Below, piece after piece: positions 26,654 through 36,714 of a DNA stretch of 64,000 nt (position 1 is the first letter of the stretch; the number at the start of each line of letters is the position of its first letter). A program made the translations under genes and the position numbers. The DNA comes from Candidatus Xiphinematobacter sp. Idaho Grape. GTDB lineage: Bacteria > Verrucomicrobiota > Verrucomicrobiia > Chthoniobacterales > Xiphinematobacteraceae. The notes under the pieces were generated by a model, which was not told the origin of the DNA, searched no databases, and saw only the letters and a program-made list of their open reading frames with translations. The stretch covers positions 806,001-870,000 of the forward strand of contig NZ_CP012665.1 of NCBI RefSeq assembly GCF_001318295.1, read 5' to 3'.

Positions 26654-27247
26654 TCAAGGACTCAGAAAACAGCATTCCCGTTCTACCCATTCACAAAGTA
26701 TATGACCACAAATCATGTGACACTCTTGGATAAAGGATGTTTTGTTTGAAGGTGCTGCCAATATGACATCAGCAAACTCTGCTAAACAGCAGGATTTCCT
26801 CCCACAAAATACAGTTACTTTTAGCCCTTTCAGGCGTGCTATCTTCGCTGCCTCTACTATGTTGCGGCTCTCACCAGAGGTAGATATTGCTACCAGAACA
26901 TCGCCTGGTTGGCCGAGGGCTTCAACTTGACGAGCAAAAACATTTTCAAACCCGAGATCGTTTGAACAAGCCGTCAGCACGCTAGTATCAGTGGTAAGTG
27001 CGAGCCCAGGGAGGGCTCGTCGGTTCGTGCAAAAACGCACTACAAGCTCAGCTGCCAAATGCTGGGCATCTGCTGCACTCCCTCCATTCCCAGCAAACAA
27101 GATACGTTTTCCACTGGTTAAACTCTCCACCCAAATTTCCGCAATTTTCTCCAACTGAGCACTACAGTCTCTTACCAGGGCGTTTAGAACCAATTGGTGC
27201 AGATTAACACTTCTTCGAAAGAGATGGTAAAAGGACGTTTCGTTCAT
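26654..27247 (-). CDS. gmhA: Phosphoheptose (sedoheptulose-7-phosphate) isomerase
   Basis: GmhA makes D-glycero-D-manno-heptose-7-phosphate, the first step to ADP-heptose for the LPS inner core. The 197-residue SIS-domain protein has FAGNGGSAADAQHLAAELV, LTTDTSVLTACSND, and VAISTSGESRNIVEAAKIA, all family hallmarks, plus the C-terminal QECHMICGHILCE carrying the zinc/catalytic residues. ATG 27247 is preferred; GTG 27268 and ATG 27256 are in frame. A flippase remnant lies just upstream on the same strand, suggesting a former polysaccharide/LPS cluster. Confidence 0.93.
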   Translation of the reverse strand: MNETSFYHLFRRSVNLHQLVLNALVRDCSAQLEKIAEIWVESLTSGKRILFAGNGGSAADAQHLAAELVVRFCTNRRALPGLALTTDTSVLTACSNDLGFENVFARQVEALGQPGDVLVAISTSGESRNIVEAAKIARLKGLKVTVFCGRKSCCLAEFADVILAAPSNKTSFIQECHMICGHILCEWVERECCFLSP

Positions 27248-27311
27248 GTGAGGCATGCAAAAACCCACCCGGTACAGTTCTTCACAGCAGCATGCATCCC
27301 CCCTCTGCTCG

Positions 27312-27569
27312 TTAAGAACCTGACCACGAAATCTCTAAACAAACATGCAAAAGCCAAAACGTGGGCGCTGAGAGAGTGGTATTCGGATAACAGTCTGAGA
27401 ATATATCTGCCTTCTCCCGCGTGTATTCCAATGGCGGGCAGGAAACAGCGGTCCATTCTAACTCACTCAGAGTCAAAAGAAAATGGACGGCTGAAACGAC
27501 GTAAGCAAAGTTTCCATAAATTTCCTTAGGTAGGAAACGGACAATAATAAAACTGGTCAATGTACCAAG
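27312..27569 (-). pseudogene. Polysaccharide flippase (Wzx-like) remnant
   Basis: A minus-strand fragment of about 80 codons reads LTSFIIVRFLPKEIYGNFAY then VVSAVHFLLTLSELEW. This is the first-helices pattern of MATE/Wzx O-antigen flippases, where a reaction-centre-like YG follows the first helix. The remainder of the roughly 450-residue protein is gone, and stops occur on both sides. It sits immediately upstream of gmhA on the same strand. The family call is by pattern only. Confidence 0.5.
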
Positions 27570-27932
27570 TAAACGCTAACCGTCTCTTAGAGAGCAGCAG
27601 CCCGTATTTTTTATATAGTGTCACCTTCTAACGAGTAAGTTGACACGGGGCTCTAGCAATCCCTCTAATTCCTTTTACTGCCGGGTCTTTCTTGGGCGAG
27701 AAATGTGTGCCAGCTTATCTTGGTATGAAAGCAGTGCTTAAAACACGTTTGAGCGGCAGATCGTGCAGGCAACATGCTCTTGACCAGAAATTTCTTTCTA
27801 CCCATGCTTTTCAGTAAAAGATGCGATATCCGGAAGACTGTCGTTTCCTACTAGACCGCTCCGTCTTGTCGAATTTCTATCCAAATATTTACTCTACGTG
27901 AAATCAACAGCCATTCCGAAATTCTCTTAGCA

Positions 27933-28207
27933 TCAGCAAATGAAAGGCTCTTCCCACTTCAGCAGGCCGGCGAGCATACTAGTCCAGGACCTCCTGTCAC
28001 CAACTTGCAGTTTTTCAGCTAAATGCTTCATTCTGCGAGCATAGCTGCCTTCGCCTGGGCCAGCGGAGAGTACCGCAATCTTGCCTCGGCATTTTTCAAG
28101 CAGAAGACTTTAGCGTGTGCCTGTAAGAGGAGATCCACTCCCTTCTTTTCGTGGATAGTTCTCTCCGCCTCGAGCTTCTGAAAATGTTCGAGGACGACCC
28201 CCTGCAT
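27933..28207 (-). pseudogene. Decayed gene, possibly LOG-family (lysine-decarboxylase-like)
   Basis: One minus-strand frame from ATG 28207 reads VVLEHFQKLEAERTIHEKK and stops. An overlapping frame reads GKIAVLSAGPGEGSYARRMK then HLAEKLQV, and a third gives VTGGPGL. Joined, they resemble the nucleotide-binding start of LOG proteins (GSAR, long helix, VTGGGPG). At least two frameshifts are needed. The assignment is tentative, but the broken coding signal is fairly clear. Confidence 0.35.
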
Positions 28208-28563
28208 TTTGTTGCTACTCCTCCGCTGGTGGGCACTCCTATGGGGCCATGACTAACTACTATAACCGGACACAACTTAGCGTCCAAAAATACGAAAAGC
28301 TAACCGACGTTCTTTTTTTTAGGGGTAAAAAGAAGCACTGCATCCCCCTTTAACCTAAACCTCCCCTGCCAAAATAACTGCTCTTTAAGGGGCTTCCATG
28401 GATAATAGCGCCTAAACTTTTCGTATCCACCGAGTCAGGAGAAACCACACCGATAGGTAGAAACCCGGGAAGAGCTTGAATGTCAACAAAAGCCCCCAAG
28501 GGTTTTCCATGATCCGGCAGAAGAACGGGCCCTGAAACCCCTCCCCAGAGGCTACCACCTTTT
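28208..28563. other. Spacer downstream of rplQ
   Basis: No gene is recognised. An A/T-rich inverted repeat (TTCTTTTT...AAAAAGAA) lies near 28310-28335 and could fold. A minus-strand open frame rich in glycine, proline and serine covers 28350-28610, but it overlaps rplQ in another frame and has no recognisable motif. Confidence 0.35.
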
Positions 28564-28959
28564 TTATTCTGTAGGACCAGACTTCTCCTTCTCCTCATTA
28601 CAGGGTGCATCTACCCATTCAATATAAGCCATGGGGGAAGCGTCACTTGCACGGGGCCCCAATCTCACGATTCGAGTGTATCCCCCATTGCGATCCATAG
28701 CACGCGGAACGAGCTCCTCAAAGAGCTTTTTCACGGCGCGTTTTTGCACAAGACGGCTCATAACTTGACGGCGGGCAGCAAGGCTGGCCCGCTTTCCAAG
28801 GGTCAGCATCTTTTCTGCAAAAGGGCGCATTGCCTTAGCCTTAGCGAGGGTTGTCTTGACCCGCCGATGCTGAATCAGGTCGCACACCTGATTAGCTAAC
28901 AGAGCATCGCGATGTGCAGTGGTACGCCCCAATTTGGCGATCTTTTTTCTATGTCGCAT
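28564..28959 (-). CDS. rplQ: 50S ribosomal protein L17
   Basis: The 131-residue protein starts MRHRKKIAKLGRTTAHRDAL, the universal L17 beginning, with the conserved VKTTLAKAKAMRPFAEKML and a C-terminal YTRI block followed by an acidic tail. It binds 23S rRNA on the solvent side. It lies 10 bases after rpoA, as in nearly all bacteria, and ends the alpha-operon tail. Length is normal (about 120-130). Confidence 0.97.
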   Translation of the reverse strand: MRHRKKIAKLGRTTAHRDALLANQVCDLIQHRRVKTTLAKAKAMRPFAEKMLTLGKRASLAARRQVMSRLVQKRAVKKLFEELVPRAMDRNGGYTRIVRLGPRASDASPMAYIEWVDAPCNEEKEKSGPTE

Positions 28960-28969
28960 GGGAAATATG

Positions 28970-30013
28970 CTACTCAGCTGTAGCGATCGGATCTTTCTTC
29001 TCTAAGTCAGACCTCTCTTCTCTGAAAGACTCAACAAGCCCCGGCTCAAATTTCATCCCCAAACTTAGGCCAAGCTGAGAAAGTTTATCTTTAATTTCAT
29101 TGAGAGACTTTTTTCCAAAGTTACGGTATTTAAGCATTTCAGTTTCTGACTTCATAGCTAGCTGACCTACAGTAGTAATATTGGCGTTGTTAAGGCAATT
29201 AGCCGCACGCACAGAGAGCTCAATTTCGTTGACGCTCATATTAAGCAGCTTTTTTACACGCGTGCTTTCTTGACTTAATTCCTGTGGTGTTTCATCGAAC
29301 ACAACCTGGCTATCATCGTAGTTGACAAATACATCAAGGTGATGACGGAGAATAGCCGAGGCATGCAATAGAGATTCGTTTGGAGTTAGGCGCCCATCAG
29401 TCCAAACTTCGAGGATCAACCTATCGTAGTCCGTACGCTGCCCAACGCGAGTATTTTCCACTGTGTATCGGACACGAACTACTGGGGAAAAGACTGAGTC
29501 GATGGCGATAACACCGATAGGCTGATCTTTCCGTTTATTTTCGTCCCAAGTTGCGAACCCTCTCCCGAGGTGGACTTCCAGCTCTGCCTCAAATTTTTGT
29601 TTCGTGTCAAGGATGCAAATATGCTGCTCAGGATTAAGAATTTCACACTGCTGATGAGGTTGGATATCTGCTGCAGTAACAGGCCCTTCCTTATTTACAG
29701 AGATAACTAAAGTACGGACTCCACAGTCGTGCACTCTGAACTTAATTTTCTTCAGGTTAAGGATAATGTCTACCACGTCTTCGACTACTCCTGGCAGAGT
29801 AGTGAACTCGTGCAAGGCCCCTTGAATTCTTATAGAAGTGATAGCGGCACCCTCCAGCGAGGAGAGAAGAACTCGGCGTAACGAATTTCCAACCGTGTGT
29901 CCGTATCCGGCTTCAAAAGGTTCTGCAATAAACTTGCAATAAGTATCAGTTGCTGTTCCCTCGTCTCGGACAAGGCTCTTAGGCATTTCAAAGCGCCCTA
30001 ATTGAGTAACCAT
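28970..30013 (-). CDS. rpoA: DNA-directed RNA polymerase subunit alpha
   Basis: The 347-residue alpha subunit nucleates RNA polymerase assembly and contacts activators. The N-terminal dimerisation domain has EPFEAGYGHTVGNSLRRVLLSS. The C-terminal domain begins near residue 250 with LSVRAANCLNNANITTVGQL, then KSLNEIKDKLSQLGLSLGM. It precedes rplQ. The gene normally upstream (rpsD/rpsK/rpsM side) is missing; aconitase lies there instead, so the alpha operon is broken at this point. Confidence 0.97.
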   Translation of the reverse strand: MVTQLGRFEMPKSLVRDEGTATDTYCKFIAEPFEAGYGHTVGNSLRRVLLSSLEGAAITSIRIQGALHEFTTLPGVVEDVVDIILNLKKIKFRVHDCGVRTLVISVNKEGPVTAADIQPHQQCEILNPEQHICILDTKQKFEAELEVHLGRGFATWDENKRKDQPIGVIAIDSVFSPVVRVRYTVENTRVGQRTDYDRLILEVWTDGRLTPNESLLHASAILRHHLDVFVNYDDSQVVFDETPQELSQESTRVKKLLNMSVNEIELSVRAANCLNNANITTVGQLAMKSETEMLKYRNFGKKSLNEIKDKLSQLGLSLGMKFEPGLVESFREERSDLEKKDPIATAE

Positions 30014-30191
30014 GAACTAGGATTTCTGTTTTCTGGGTTTCCAGCAGAACAAGCACTGGAGTATCGACAACACTTTTCTTCTGGGAAGACAACGGAGCCT
30101 TGTTTCACCAGTGCATCTAGAAGGCCTTCGCTTATACTTCCTATTTCCCCCTTGTAAAGAAAAATGACCAAGTTCTACACTGCAGGCAGCT

Positions 30192-32990
30192 TCACCTGAC
30201 GAGCAACTTCCGCAACACCAACGGCAGGATTCCACCATGGCGCAGATAGTCTACTTCAATACAAGTATCGACTCTTAGTTGCACTTCTACGTCTTTCACA
30301 GAACCGTCTTTGCGCTCAATTCGGAGAATAAGAGCCTGTCTGGGTTGAACTTTTTCATTTAGCTTAAGGACACTGAATTTTTCTGTACCGTCAAGTTGAA
30401 GCGTTTTTGCGCTGATCCCCTCCGGGAATTGAAGAGGTAACACTCCCATACCAACTAAATTGGAGCGGTGAATACGCTCATAGCCAATAGCTATCACTGC
30501 ACGCACCCCTAACAGCTTAGTTCCCTTTGCCGCCCAATCCCGGCTACTGCCTGCGCCATATTCCTGACCCGCAATCACAACCAAGGGAACCCCCTCTGCT
30601 TTGTAAGCCATTGCTACGTTGTAAATAGAACGTTGCTCAGCTTCAGGGTACTTGATACTGACTCCTCCCTCCGTGTTGGGCAGCATTAAATTCCTAATCC
30701 TTGCATTAGAAAAAGTTCCCCGTGTCATAACCCGGTCATTACCGCGACGACTACCATAGCTGTTGAAATCTCTAGGTTGAATTCCACATTCAATTAAATA
30801 CTCTCCTGCTGGAGAGTTGGCTTGAATAGCTCCCGCTGGAGAAATATGGTCGGTGGTCACAGAATCTCCGAGTATGGCTAGCGGACGCGCGTTATAGATC
30901 TCCGAGAGACTAGCTGGCTCTATAGAAAAATCTTCGAAAAAAGGGGGTTCTTGGATATAAGTGCTTCTGTGGTCCCACTGGTAGAATTTGCCTGTGGTGC
31001 CTTCGATCTCGTCCCACTTAGAGTTTTTAGAAACGAAGTCTGCATACAAGCGGCGGAATACCTCAGGCCGGAGTGCGTCAGCCATTACCTCGCGAATTTC
31101 AGAAGTTGAAGGCCAAATCTCTCTTAAGTAGACATCCTTCCCATTCAGATCCTTGGAAATAGGATCGTGAACGAGGTCGACATCTATGTAGCCTGCCAGA
31201 GCGAAGGCCACTACCAGTGGGGGTGACATAAGAAAATTGGCTCGAACACTTTGATGGATACGTGCCTCGAAGTTTCTGTTTCCGGAAAGTACAGCCACCC
31301 CTACCAGGTCACTCGTAACAACAGTCCTTTCAATTTCTGGATTTAATGGCCCCGAATTACCAATGCAAGTAGTACACCCATAACCCACAATATTGAACCC
31401 CAACTGGTCTAAATAGAACTGCAGCCCTGTCTGCCTCAGGTAATCCTCTACTATTCGCGACCCAGGCGCCAAAGAAGTTTTTATGGAGGGCTCCACTCGC
31501 ATTCCACGTTGAACTGCCTTTTTAGCTAGAAGGCCAGCTCCAATCATTACACTAGGATTACTTGTATTGGTGCAACTGGTAATAGCTGCGATAAGGATGC
31601 TCCCATCACGCAACCTCGTGTTGGTTGCATGGACAGCAGAGCAGTGGAGCTCATTGTTAGAGCTCAGCGTAGGATGGTCATCCACCATCTCGATGTCATT
31701 TTTTGGACTGCCATTCCTAGCTGCAGTAGTTGCAAATGCCGCCCCTTTTCCAGACCCTTTTTTTCCATATCCCCCCTCAGAAACAGGAATAGCTAAAAGA
31801 TCCTGGAAGGTCTTCTTTACTCGATGGAGAGAAATACGATCCTGGGGGCGTTTAGGACCTGCCACACTAGGCTGGATTCTACTGAGATCCAATTCTAGAT
31901 TGGTGCTATAGTCAATGTCTCCTTTATCCGGCATCCCGAACATTTTTTGGACCTTAAAATATCTCTCAAAAGTGGCAACCTGAGCCTCGCTCCTCCCGGT
32001 TAACCTCAGGTAGGAGATAGATTCTTCGTCCACGGGAAAAAATCCCATGGTGGCCCCGTACTCAGGAGCCATGTTCGCAATTGTAGCACGGTCTGGTAAT
32101 GTAAGCGACCTAGCCCCCTCTCCATAAAATTCGACAAATTTACCAACAACCTTAGAAGCCCGTAGCGTCTGGGTGACAGACAAAGCAAGGTCAGTGGCTG
32201 TCACTCCCTCTCTTAGCCGTCCAGCGAGATGTACGCCGATTACTTCGGGTGTCAAAAAATATACGGGCCGACCTAACATCCCCGCTTCCGCCTCGATGCC
32301 TCCTACCCCCCAACCTACGATGCCTAGTCCGTTGATCATCGTAGTATGGGAGTCCGTACCGACCAAGCTATCCGGATAAAAAACCTCACCATCAGCATAC
32401 CTGGCGCTCAAGATTCCCTTGGCTAAGTATTCAAGATTCACTTGATGAACAATCCCAATACCAGGAGGCACCACGCAAACATTCTTAAAAGCTTGTTGCC
32501 CCCACTTAAGAGCTTGGTAGCGCTCGCGATTGCGGGTGAATTCCATCTCTAGGTTGAGATGGAGTGCTTGCGGTGTACCGTAAAAATCCACTTGCACAGA
32601 GTGATCCACCACTAGATCTACTGGTACCAGGGGTTCGACCAAGTCAGGATTTCCTTGGAAGCGCCGAACGGCGCTGCGCATCGCGGCAAGATCTACTAGA
32701 AGGGGCACTCCGGTAAAATCCTGTAGGACAATGCGAGCCGCTACAAAGGGAATCTCTACCGGATCTGGAGACCTTGCATTCCAATTTGCCAGGGTATGGA
32801 CGTCCTTATCGGAAATTCTATGGCCATCCCAGTTACGCAAAACGGACTCCAAAATTATACGGATGGTTACCGGCAACCTAGAGATTCTCCCTATCCCATT
32901 TTGCTCCAGGGCCGGCAGAGAATACAGCAACCCCTCCTGGCCATAACCCGTGCAGAATTTTTCTAGCGTATGAAACGGATCGCCTATCAT
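30192..32990 (-). CDS. acnA: Aconitate hydratase A
   Basis: AcnA isomerises citrate to isocitrate in the TCA cycle with a 4Fe-4S cluster. The 932 residues fit the AcnA/IRP type (about 890-930). Cluster cysteines appear in [11 protein letters not shown] and [44 protein letters not shown] and the C-terminal swivel [16 protein letters not shown] are intact. A low-complexity lysine/glycine insert sits near residues 405-420. Its ATG overlaps the stop of the upstream peroxiredoxin gene (ATGA), suggesting co-translation. Confidence 0.96.
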   Translation of the reverse strand: MIGDPFHTLEKFCTGYGQEGLLYSLPALEQNGIGRISRLPVTIRIILESVLRNWDGHRISDKDVHTLANWNARSPDPVEIPFVAARIVLQDFTGVPLLVDLAAMRSAVRRFQGNPDLVEPLVPVDLVVDHSVQVDFYGTPQALHLNLEMEFTRNRERYQALKWGQQAFKNVCVVPPGIGIVHQVNLEYLAKGILSARYADGEVFYPDSLVGTDSHTTMINGLGIVGWGVGGIEAEAGMLGRPVYFLTPEVIGVHLAGRLREGVTATDLALSVTQTLRASKVVGKFVEFYGEGARSLTLPDRATIANMAPEYGATMGFFPVDEESISYLRLTGRSEAQVATFERYFKVQKMFGMPDKGDIDYSTNLELDLSRIQPSVAGPKRPQDRISLHRVKKTFQDLLAIPVSEGGYGKKGSGKGAAFATTAARNGSPKNDIEMVDDHPTLSSNNELHCSAVHATNTRLRDGSILIAAITSCTNTSNPSVMIGAGLLAKKAVQRGMRVEPSIKTSLAPGSRIVEDYLRQTGLQFYLDQLGFNIVGYGCTTCIGNSGPLNPEIERTVVTSDLVGVAVLSGNRNFEARIHQSVRANFLMSPPLVVAFALAGYIDVDLVHDPISKDLNGKDVYLREIWPSTSEIREVMADALRPEVFRRLYADFVSKNSKWDEIEGTTGKFYQWDHRSTYIQEPPFFEDFSIEPASLSEIYNARPLAILGDSVTTDHISPAGAIQANSPAGEYLIECGIQPRDFNSYGSRRGNDRVMTRGTFSNARIRNLMLPNTEGGVSIKYPEAEQRSIYNVAMAYKAEGVPLVVIAGQEYGAGSSRDWAAKGTKLLGVRAVIAIGYERIHRSNLVGMGVLPLQFPEGISAKTLQLDGTEKFSVLKLNEKVQPRQALILRIERKDGSVKDVEVQLRVDTCIEVDYLRHGGILPLVLRKLLVR

Positions 32991-33481
32991 TGCAACGACT
33001 TCAGCGCATCACGCACTTTGAGAAAATCAGGAACCTGCTTAGGGTCATCGTTCGACTCTGCGTATTGAACGTAACCCCGACGATCAATGAGAAAGGCTGA
33101 ACGCTTCGGTACTCCACTCATTCCGAGACCCGCCTCCGGTAGGAAACTGCCGTAGGCAATCCCATATGCTTTGGCGACCATGTGATCATAATCACTCAGT
33201 AACACAACTCCAATCTTCTCCTTTTCAGCCCACGCCTCCTGTGCAAATGGATTGTCTCCACTAATGCCATAAACAGTCGCATGTAGAGAGGAATAGATCG
33301 ACAAATCCTGGGTGACGCAGCACAGCTCGCCGGTACAAACAGGAGTGAACGCCATGGGAACAAACAACAGGAGAACGTTCGAGCTGGCAAATTGATCCGA
33401 AAGCCTGACGCGCCTCAAGCCGTCCCGGCTCTTACTACTTAACGTGAAATCTGGCGCCAGAGTACCAATAGACAGAGCCAT
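32987..33481 (-). CDS. Peroxiredoxin, AhpE/Bcp-like
   Basis: This is a 164-residue thioredoxin-fold peroxidase with the peroxidatic cysteine in [10 protein letters not shown], and the APDFTL start and [16 protein letters not shown] blocks. A second nearby cysteine follows (GELCC), and no distant resolving-cysteine pattern is obvious, which favours an AhpE-like one-cysteine mechanism. It detoxifies peroxides in the cytoplasm. It overlaps acnA, whose iron-sulphur cluster is oxidant-sensitive; co-expression would make sense but is inference. Confidence 0.9.
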   Translation of the reverse strand: MALSIGTLAPDFTLSSKSRDGLRRVRLSDQFASSNVLLLFVPMAFTPVCTGELCCVTQDLSIYSSLHATVYGISGDNPFAQEAWAEKEKIGVVLLSDYDHMVAKAYGIAYGSFLPEAGLGMSGVPKRSAFLIDRRGYVQYAESNDDPKQVPDFLKVRDALKSLQ

Positions 33482-33638
33482 GATCCCTTTTAACTTCCTT
33501 TCTTCATTAGGTCAAGAGACTTTCTTAAGTTTGACAATGAGCTCTCTTTGTCAGAGAGTCGGATAGCTCTTAGGGAGCTTGTGTTTAGCCCAGGGCTCAG
33601 AAGCGCATCGCCTCGAGTCACTTTGGCAGTCTTGCAAC

Positions 33639-33712
33639 TGCCTCGTGGTGTAACGGTAGCACTGCAGATTCTGGATCTGCATGTCATGGTTCGAATCCAT
33701 GCGAGGCAGCCA
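33639..33712 (+). tRNA. tRNA-Gln (CTG), CCA encoded
   Basis: The acceptor TGCCTCG/CGAGGCA, anticodon stem GCAGA/TCTGC with loop TTCTGGA (anticodon CTG), and T arm with GGTTCGAATCC form a full cloverleaf. The discriminator is G33709, followed by CCA at 33710-33712. The U1:A72 pair fits glutamine tRNA identity. The tRNA lies alone between minus-strand genes. Confidence 0.96.
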
Positions 33713-33829
33713 GGAGTACGCTTCTGCTCTAATGAATTAAAACGCACACTTATCAACCTCTGCAGATAGGGGAAAGCTGGGAGACTGGTACTGACTAACC
33801 AAGCCACACCAATCGCATTTCCTAACACT

Positions 33830-34414
33830 TCATTCTTTTGCTTGCTGAGCGTCCAATAGAAAAAGGAGTTTGGATGAATAGCGGGAGAAAGCGGAATTTG
33901 GGAACTTCACAGCAAGGTTTTGCAACCGTTCTCTAGCTTCTGGTATTCTCCCGGCCTGTGTCATAAGTAATTCTGCTTGGGCGTAAAGGGAAAAAGGTAC
34001 TACGAAGGACACTGGATATTTGGTGGTGAGGGCTTGCAGCTCTGCTATACCAGCTGGAAGATTTCCGGACACTAGTGCATTCTCGGCCCTTCCTAAGGCT
34101 GCAATCGGTGCAAGAGAATGTTTTGGGAATGCTGCAAGAAACCTTTGATAGGTCATGCTCGAATCCTCCAGTCTGCCAAGACGCCTCTGCTCCGCTGCCA
34201 ATAGGAGCAGTGCACCAGCTGCCGCATCTGACCGAGGATATTTAGAGATTACTGTCTGCAGCTGCTCCACAGTAGAGGCATTGGCGAACAAAGCTGCGGC
34301 AGCTTGTCGTGCTCGGCAAACGGCAACTAGAGAGATGGCTCCTCCTGCGCAAATTATCCCCACCGCTACCCCACCTATAATAGCTTTCTTAGACTTCTCT
34401 ACGAAAAATTCCAT
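33830..34414 (-). CDS. Membrane-anchored TPR-like protein, YfgM-like
   Basis: The 194-residue protein has a basic N-terminus (VEKSKKAIIGG), one transmembrane helix (about residues 12-32), and a periplasmic helical-repeat domain with TPR-type units (YPRSDAAAGALLLLAAEQRRLG, FPKHSLAPIAALGRAENAL, FPNSAFSRYSSKLLFL). This fits YfgM/YbgF-like or BamD-like envelope scaffolds. It is preceded by a 60-base gap and the tRNA. The exact partner is unknown. ATG 34414 is preferred over TTG 34435. Confidence 0.65.
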   Translation of the reverse strand: MEFFVEKSKKAIIGGVAVGIICAGGAISLVAVCRARQAAAALFANASTVEQLQTVISKYPRSDAAAGALLLLAAEQRRLGRLEDSSMTYQRFLAAFPKHSLAPIAALGRAENALVSGNLPAGIAELQALTTKYPVSFVVPFSLYAQAELLMTQAGRIPEARERLQNLAVKFPNSAFSRYSSKLLFLLDAQQAKE

Positions 34415-34754
34415 TCTAAGCTCTTTGTAGACCAAGCAGGGAGTGGTGTATCCATTCCGTTTTCGTTTTATAACAGAGCTGCAACGCTAAGCGCCGCCAG
34501 GATAGAGATTTCCCTTTTCTCTCCAGAGAGATACAAAGTAACACATTGTAGGAGCAAATCTTCTCTCCTTGGAAGAAAATAAAGAATAGTGAAAACCCAT
34601 ACATCAGGGGCTAACTCCGATCGTACATTTAAGTTGCTTGGGAAGGAAATCTCTGATCCTATGTCATGGGTTGCGCCGTTGCTACCTCCGCGAGTGCCCG
34701 ACCTACAGGAGGAGCACGTTGATTTCTTAAAACCTTACCTAACCTGCTTTAGTC
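34415..34754. other. Divergent intergenic region before the pterin dehydratase gene
   Basis: These 340 bases hold promoters for the flanking genes. A plus-strand 61-codon frame from GTG 34589 to 34774 runs into the next gene's start and includes a proline-rich LLPPRVPDLQEEH. It has no clear ribosome binding site or homology that I can name and is not called as a gene. Confidence 0.35.
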
Positions 34755-35051
34755 ATGTCTTCCCGGTGCCTTAGAGAGGCTGACATCGCCCTTCTTCTCT
34801 CCAGACTGCCGCACTGGAATTACCAATCGCAAGAGATCTCCCGTGTCTTTCGATTTTCTAGCTTTATTCAATCAATCGATTTTGTGAATCAAGTCGCTAA
34901 ATTATCTGAAGATACTCACCACCATCCGAAAATTTTAATTTGTTGGAGGAAAGTTTCCCTTACACTGAGCACCCACAGCGTGGGAGGATTAACCTCTTTG
35001 GACTTTGATCTTGCCTCTAAAATAGACCTCCTATTTGCTGACTTTTCATGA
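34755..35051 (+). CDS. Pterin-4a-carbinolamine dehydratase
   Basis: This is a 98-residue PCD/DCoH protein with the active-site block THHHPKI preceded by SED, and the C-terminal STHSVGGLTSLDFDLA typical of the fold. The classical role is regeneration of tetrahydrobiopterin after aromatic amino acid hydroxylation; no hydroxylase gene is in this window. In bacteria without one, PCD has been linked to folate/pterin metabolism and moonlighting roles. The gene converges with dnaB. Confidence 0.9.
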   Translation: MSSRCLREADIALLLSRLPHWNYQSQEISRVFRFSSFIQSIDFVNQVAKLSEDTHHHPKILICWRKVSLTLSTHSVGGLTSLDFDLASKIDLLFADFS

Positions 35052-35110
35052 CTTCTGGAAGGAGAAGGACCTAACCCTGCTTGGGACTCCTCCCTATGGG
35101 CTTTCTGTGC

Positions 35111-36493
35111 TTAGCTTCCCTCCTCTCTTCCAAGCTCAGCAGTTTCAAAGCGTGTAAACTGCTTTAGGAAGGTAAGCTCTACTTCCCCAATGGGGCCATT
35201 TCTCTGCTTGGCGATAATAAGTTCCGCCCTGCCACGTAGGTTCTCACCGTTTTCTCGATCTCCCTTCTCGTAAACTTCTGGACGCACTAGAAGAGCCACC
35301 ACATCAGCATCTTGCTCAATTGCTCCTGACTCACGAAGATCAGAGAGGCGTGGCTTCCCCCCCTCACGGGTTTCAGGCTGGCGATTAAGTTGAGCAAGTA
35401 CAATAACGGGGATATTGAGTTCCCTAGCTAAGGCCTTAATCCCATAGGAAATCTCGGAAATCTCAATTTGCCTATTCTCCTGCCCTCTTCGCGAGGAGGA
35501 ACGAAGAAGCTGCAAATAGTCAATTACAATAAGCTCGACTCCTTCAGTATCCTTCATACGGCGTGCCTTAGAACGCATTTCCAAGATGCTAAGTGCAGTA
35601 GTATCGTCAATGAAGATTTTACACTTCGCTAGTCTGTCCGCAGCTGCAAAAAGGATATGCAAAGCATTACTGGAAATGAATCCGTCGCGAAGTTTTTGCA
35701 AATCTAGGCGAGCACTAGAGCAAAGAATACGCTGGACAAGCTGCTGGCTGCTCATTTCCAGGCTGAAAATACCAACGGCCTTCCCGATTTCTAAGGCAAC
35801 GTGCTCTGCAATATTCATGGCAAGCGCTGTTTTACCCATGGATGGACGAGCAGCTATTACAAACATTTCCCCACCATGTAAACCATTAGTTATTTGATCT
35901 AATTTCTTAAAACCAGTAGACAAACCGGTGATGCCACCACGGTTTTTGTAGAGTCTATCAATATTCTCGACGGCCGCCATGACCAATTCCTTCATCTGTG
36001 GAAATGTGTTGCGGTAGCGCGCTTCGCCAATAGAAAGTACTCGACTTTCTAACTCATCCAATAAGGTCCAAACCTCGCCCTGCTCGGTGTAGCAGCGTGA
36101 AGCCATTTCCGTGCAGATAAAAATCACCTGACGAAGCAAAAATTTCTCCTGAACGATATCCAAATAGTAGCTAGCATTCGCTGCCGTTGGAACAAATGTC
36201 AGAATCTCGTAAAGAACAGCTTCTCCACCTACTCGATCCAGGAGCTGGCGATCTTCTAAATACTGGAGGAGAACGATGATTTCTACTGGCCGAGAGAGCT
36301 TATAAAGTTCCACCATAGCCTGGTAGATAATCCTATGCGCTGGATGATGGAAGTGCTTGTCGTTAATGCGCTCAATACAGCGGTCAAGGGTTTGTTCGGG
36401 GGAAAGTAGAACAGAGCACAACACACCCTTCTCAGCGTCTGTACTTTGAGGCAGGGTCCTATGAATGTCTGATGGATGAGTCCCCTTCTGCAC
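35111..36493 (-). CDS. dnaB: Replicative DNA helicase
   Basis: DnaB unwinds DNA 5' to 3' at the replication fork. The N-terminal primase-interacting domain (DAEKGVLCSVLLSPE, about residues 20-125) is followed by the RecA-like motor with Walker A ARPSMGKTALAMN, Walker B LIVIDYLQLL and SDLRESGAIEQDADVV. GTG 36493 gives 460 residues (E. coli 471) and has a strong GGGGGGAG just upstream. The frame continues upstream to TTG 36607 with a cysteine/glycine-rich stretch unlike any DnaB. It is last in the prs-to-dnaB minus-strand cluster. Confidence 0.95.
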   Translation of the reverse strand: MQKGTHPSDIHRTLPQSTDAEKGVLCSVLLSPEQTLDRCIERINDKHFHHPAHRIIYQAMVELYKLSRPVEIIVLLQYLEDRQLLDRVGGEAVLYEILTFVPTAANASYYLDIVQEKFLLRQVIFICTEMASRCYTEQGEVWTLLDELESRVLSIGEARYRNTFPQMKELVMAAVENIDRLYKNRGGITGLSTGFKKLDQITNGLHGGEMFVIAARPSMGKTALAMNIAEHVALEIGKAVGIFSLEMSSQQLVQRILCSSARLDLQKLRDGFISSNALHILFAAADRLAKCKIFIDDTTALSILEMRSKARRMKDTEGVELIVIDYLQLLRSSSRRGQENRQIEISEISYGIKALARELNIPVIVLAQLNRQPETREGGKPRLSDLRESGAIEQDADVVALLVRPEVYEKGDRENGENLRGRAELIIAKQRNGPIGEVELTFLKQFTRFETAELGREEGS

Positions 36494-36714
36494 ACTTCTC
36501 CCCCCTTTCGGAAGATTCCTTGGACAAGTGTGGCCGGCTTGCGAAGGACAGCATCGCTGCAACCGCCGGAAAAGCTGAGGGGAAACTAAGGAAGTTCCAC
36601 CAGACAAAATCTAGCAGAGGAAACTGGCACACTTTGGAATGCCAAAAATTTTCTATAAAGACTCCCCAGACGGTTTCTCCATTACTGGATTGAGAGAACT
36701 GAAGGAAAAAGTGG

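Noticed and set aside
34589-34774. Short plus-strand gene before the pterin dehydratase
   Set aside because: Weak start, no ribosome binding site, no recognisable family, and its end overlaps the real gene start.
36494-36607. N-terminal extension of DnaB from TTG 36607
   Set aside because: The residues are unlike DnaB, and GTG 36493 has a strong upstream purine-rich binding site and gives the normal length.
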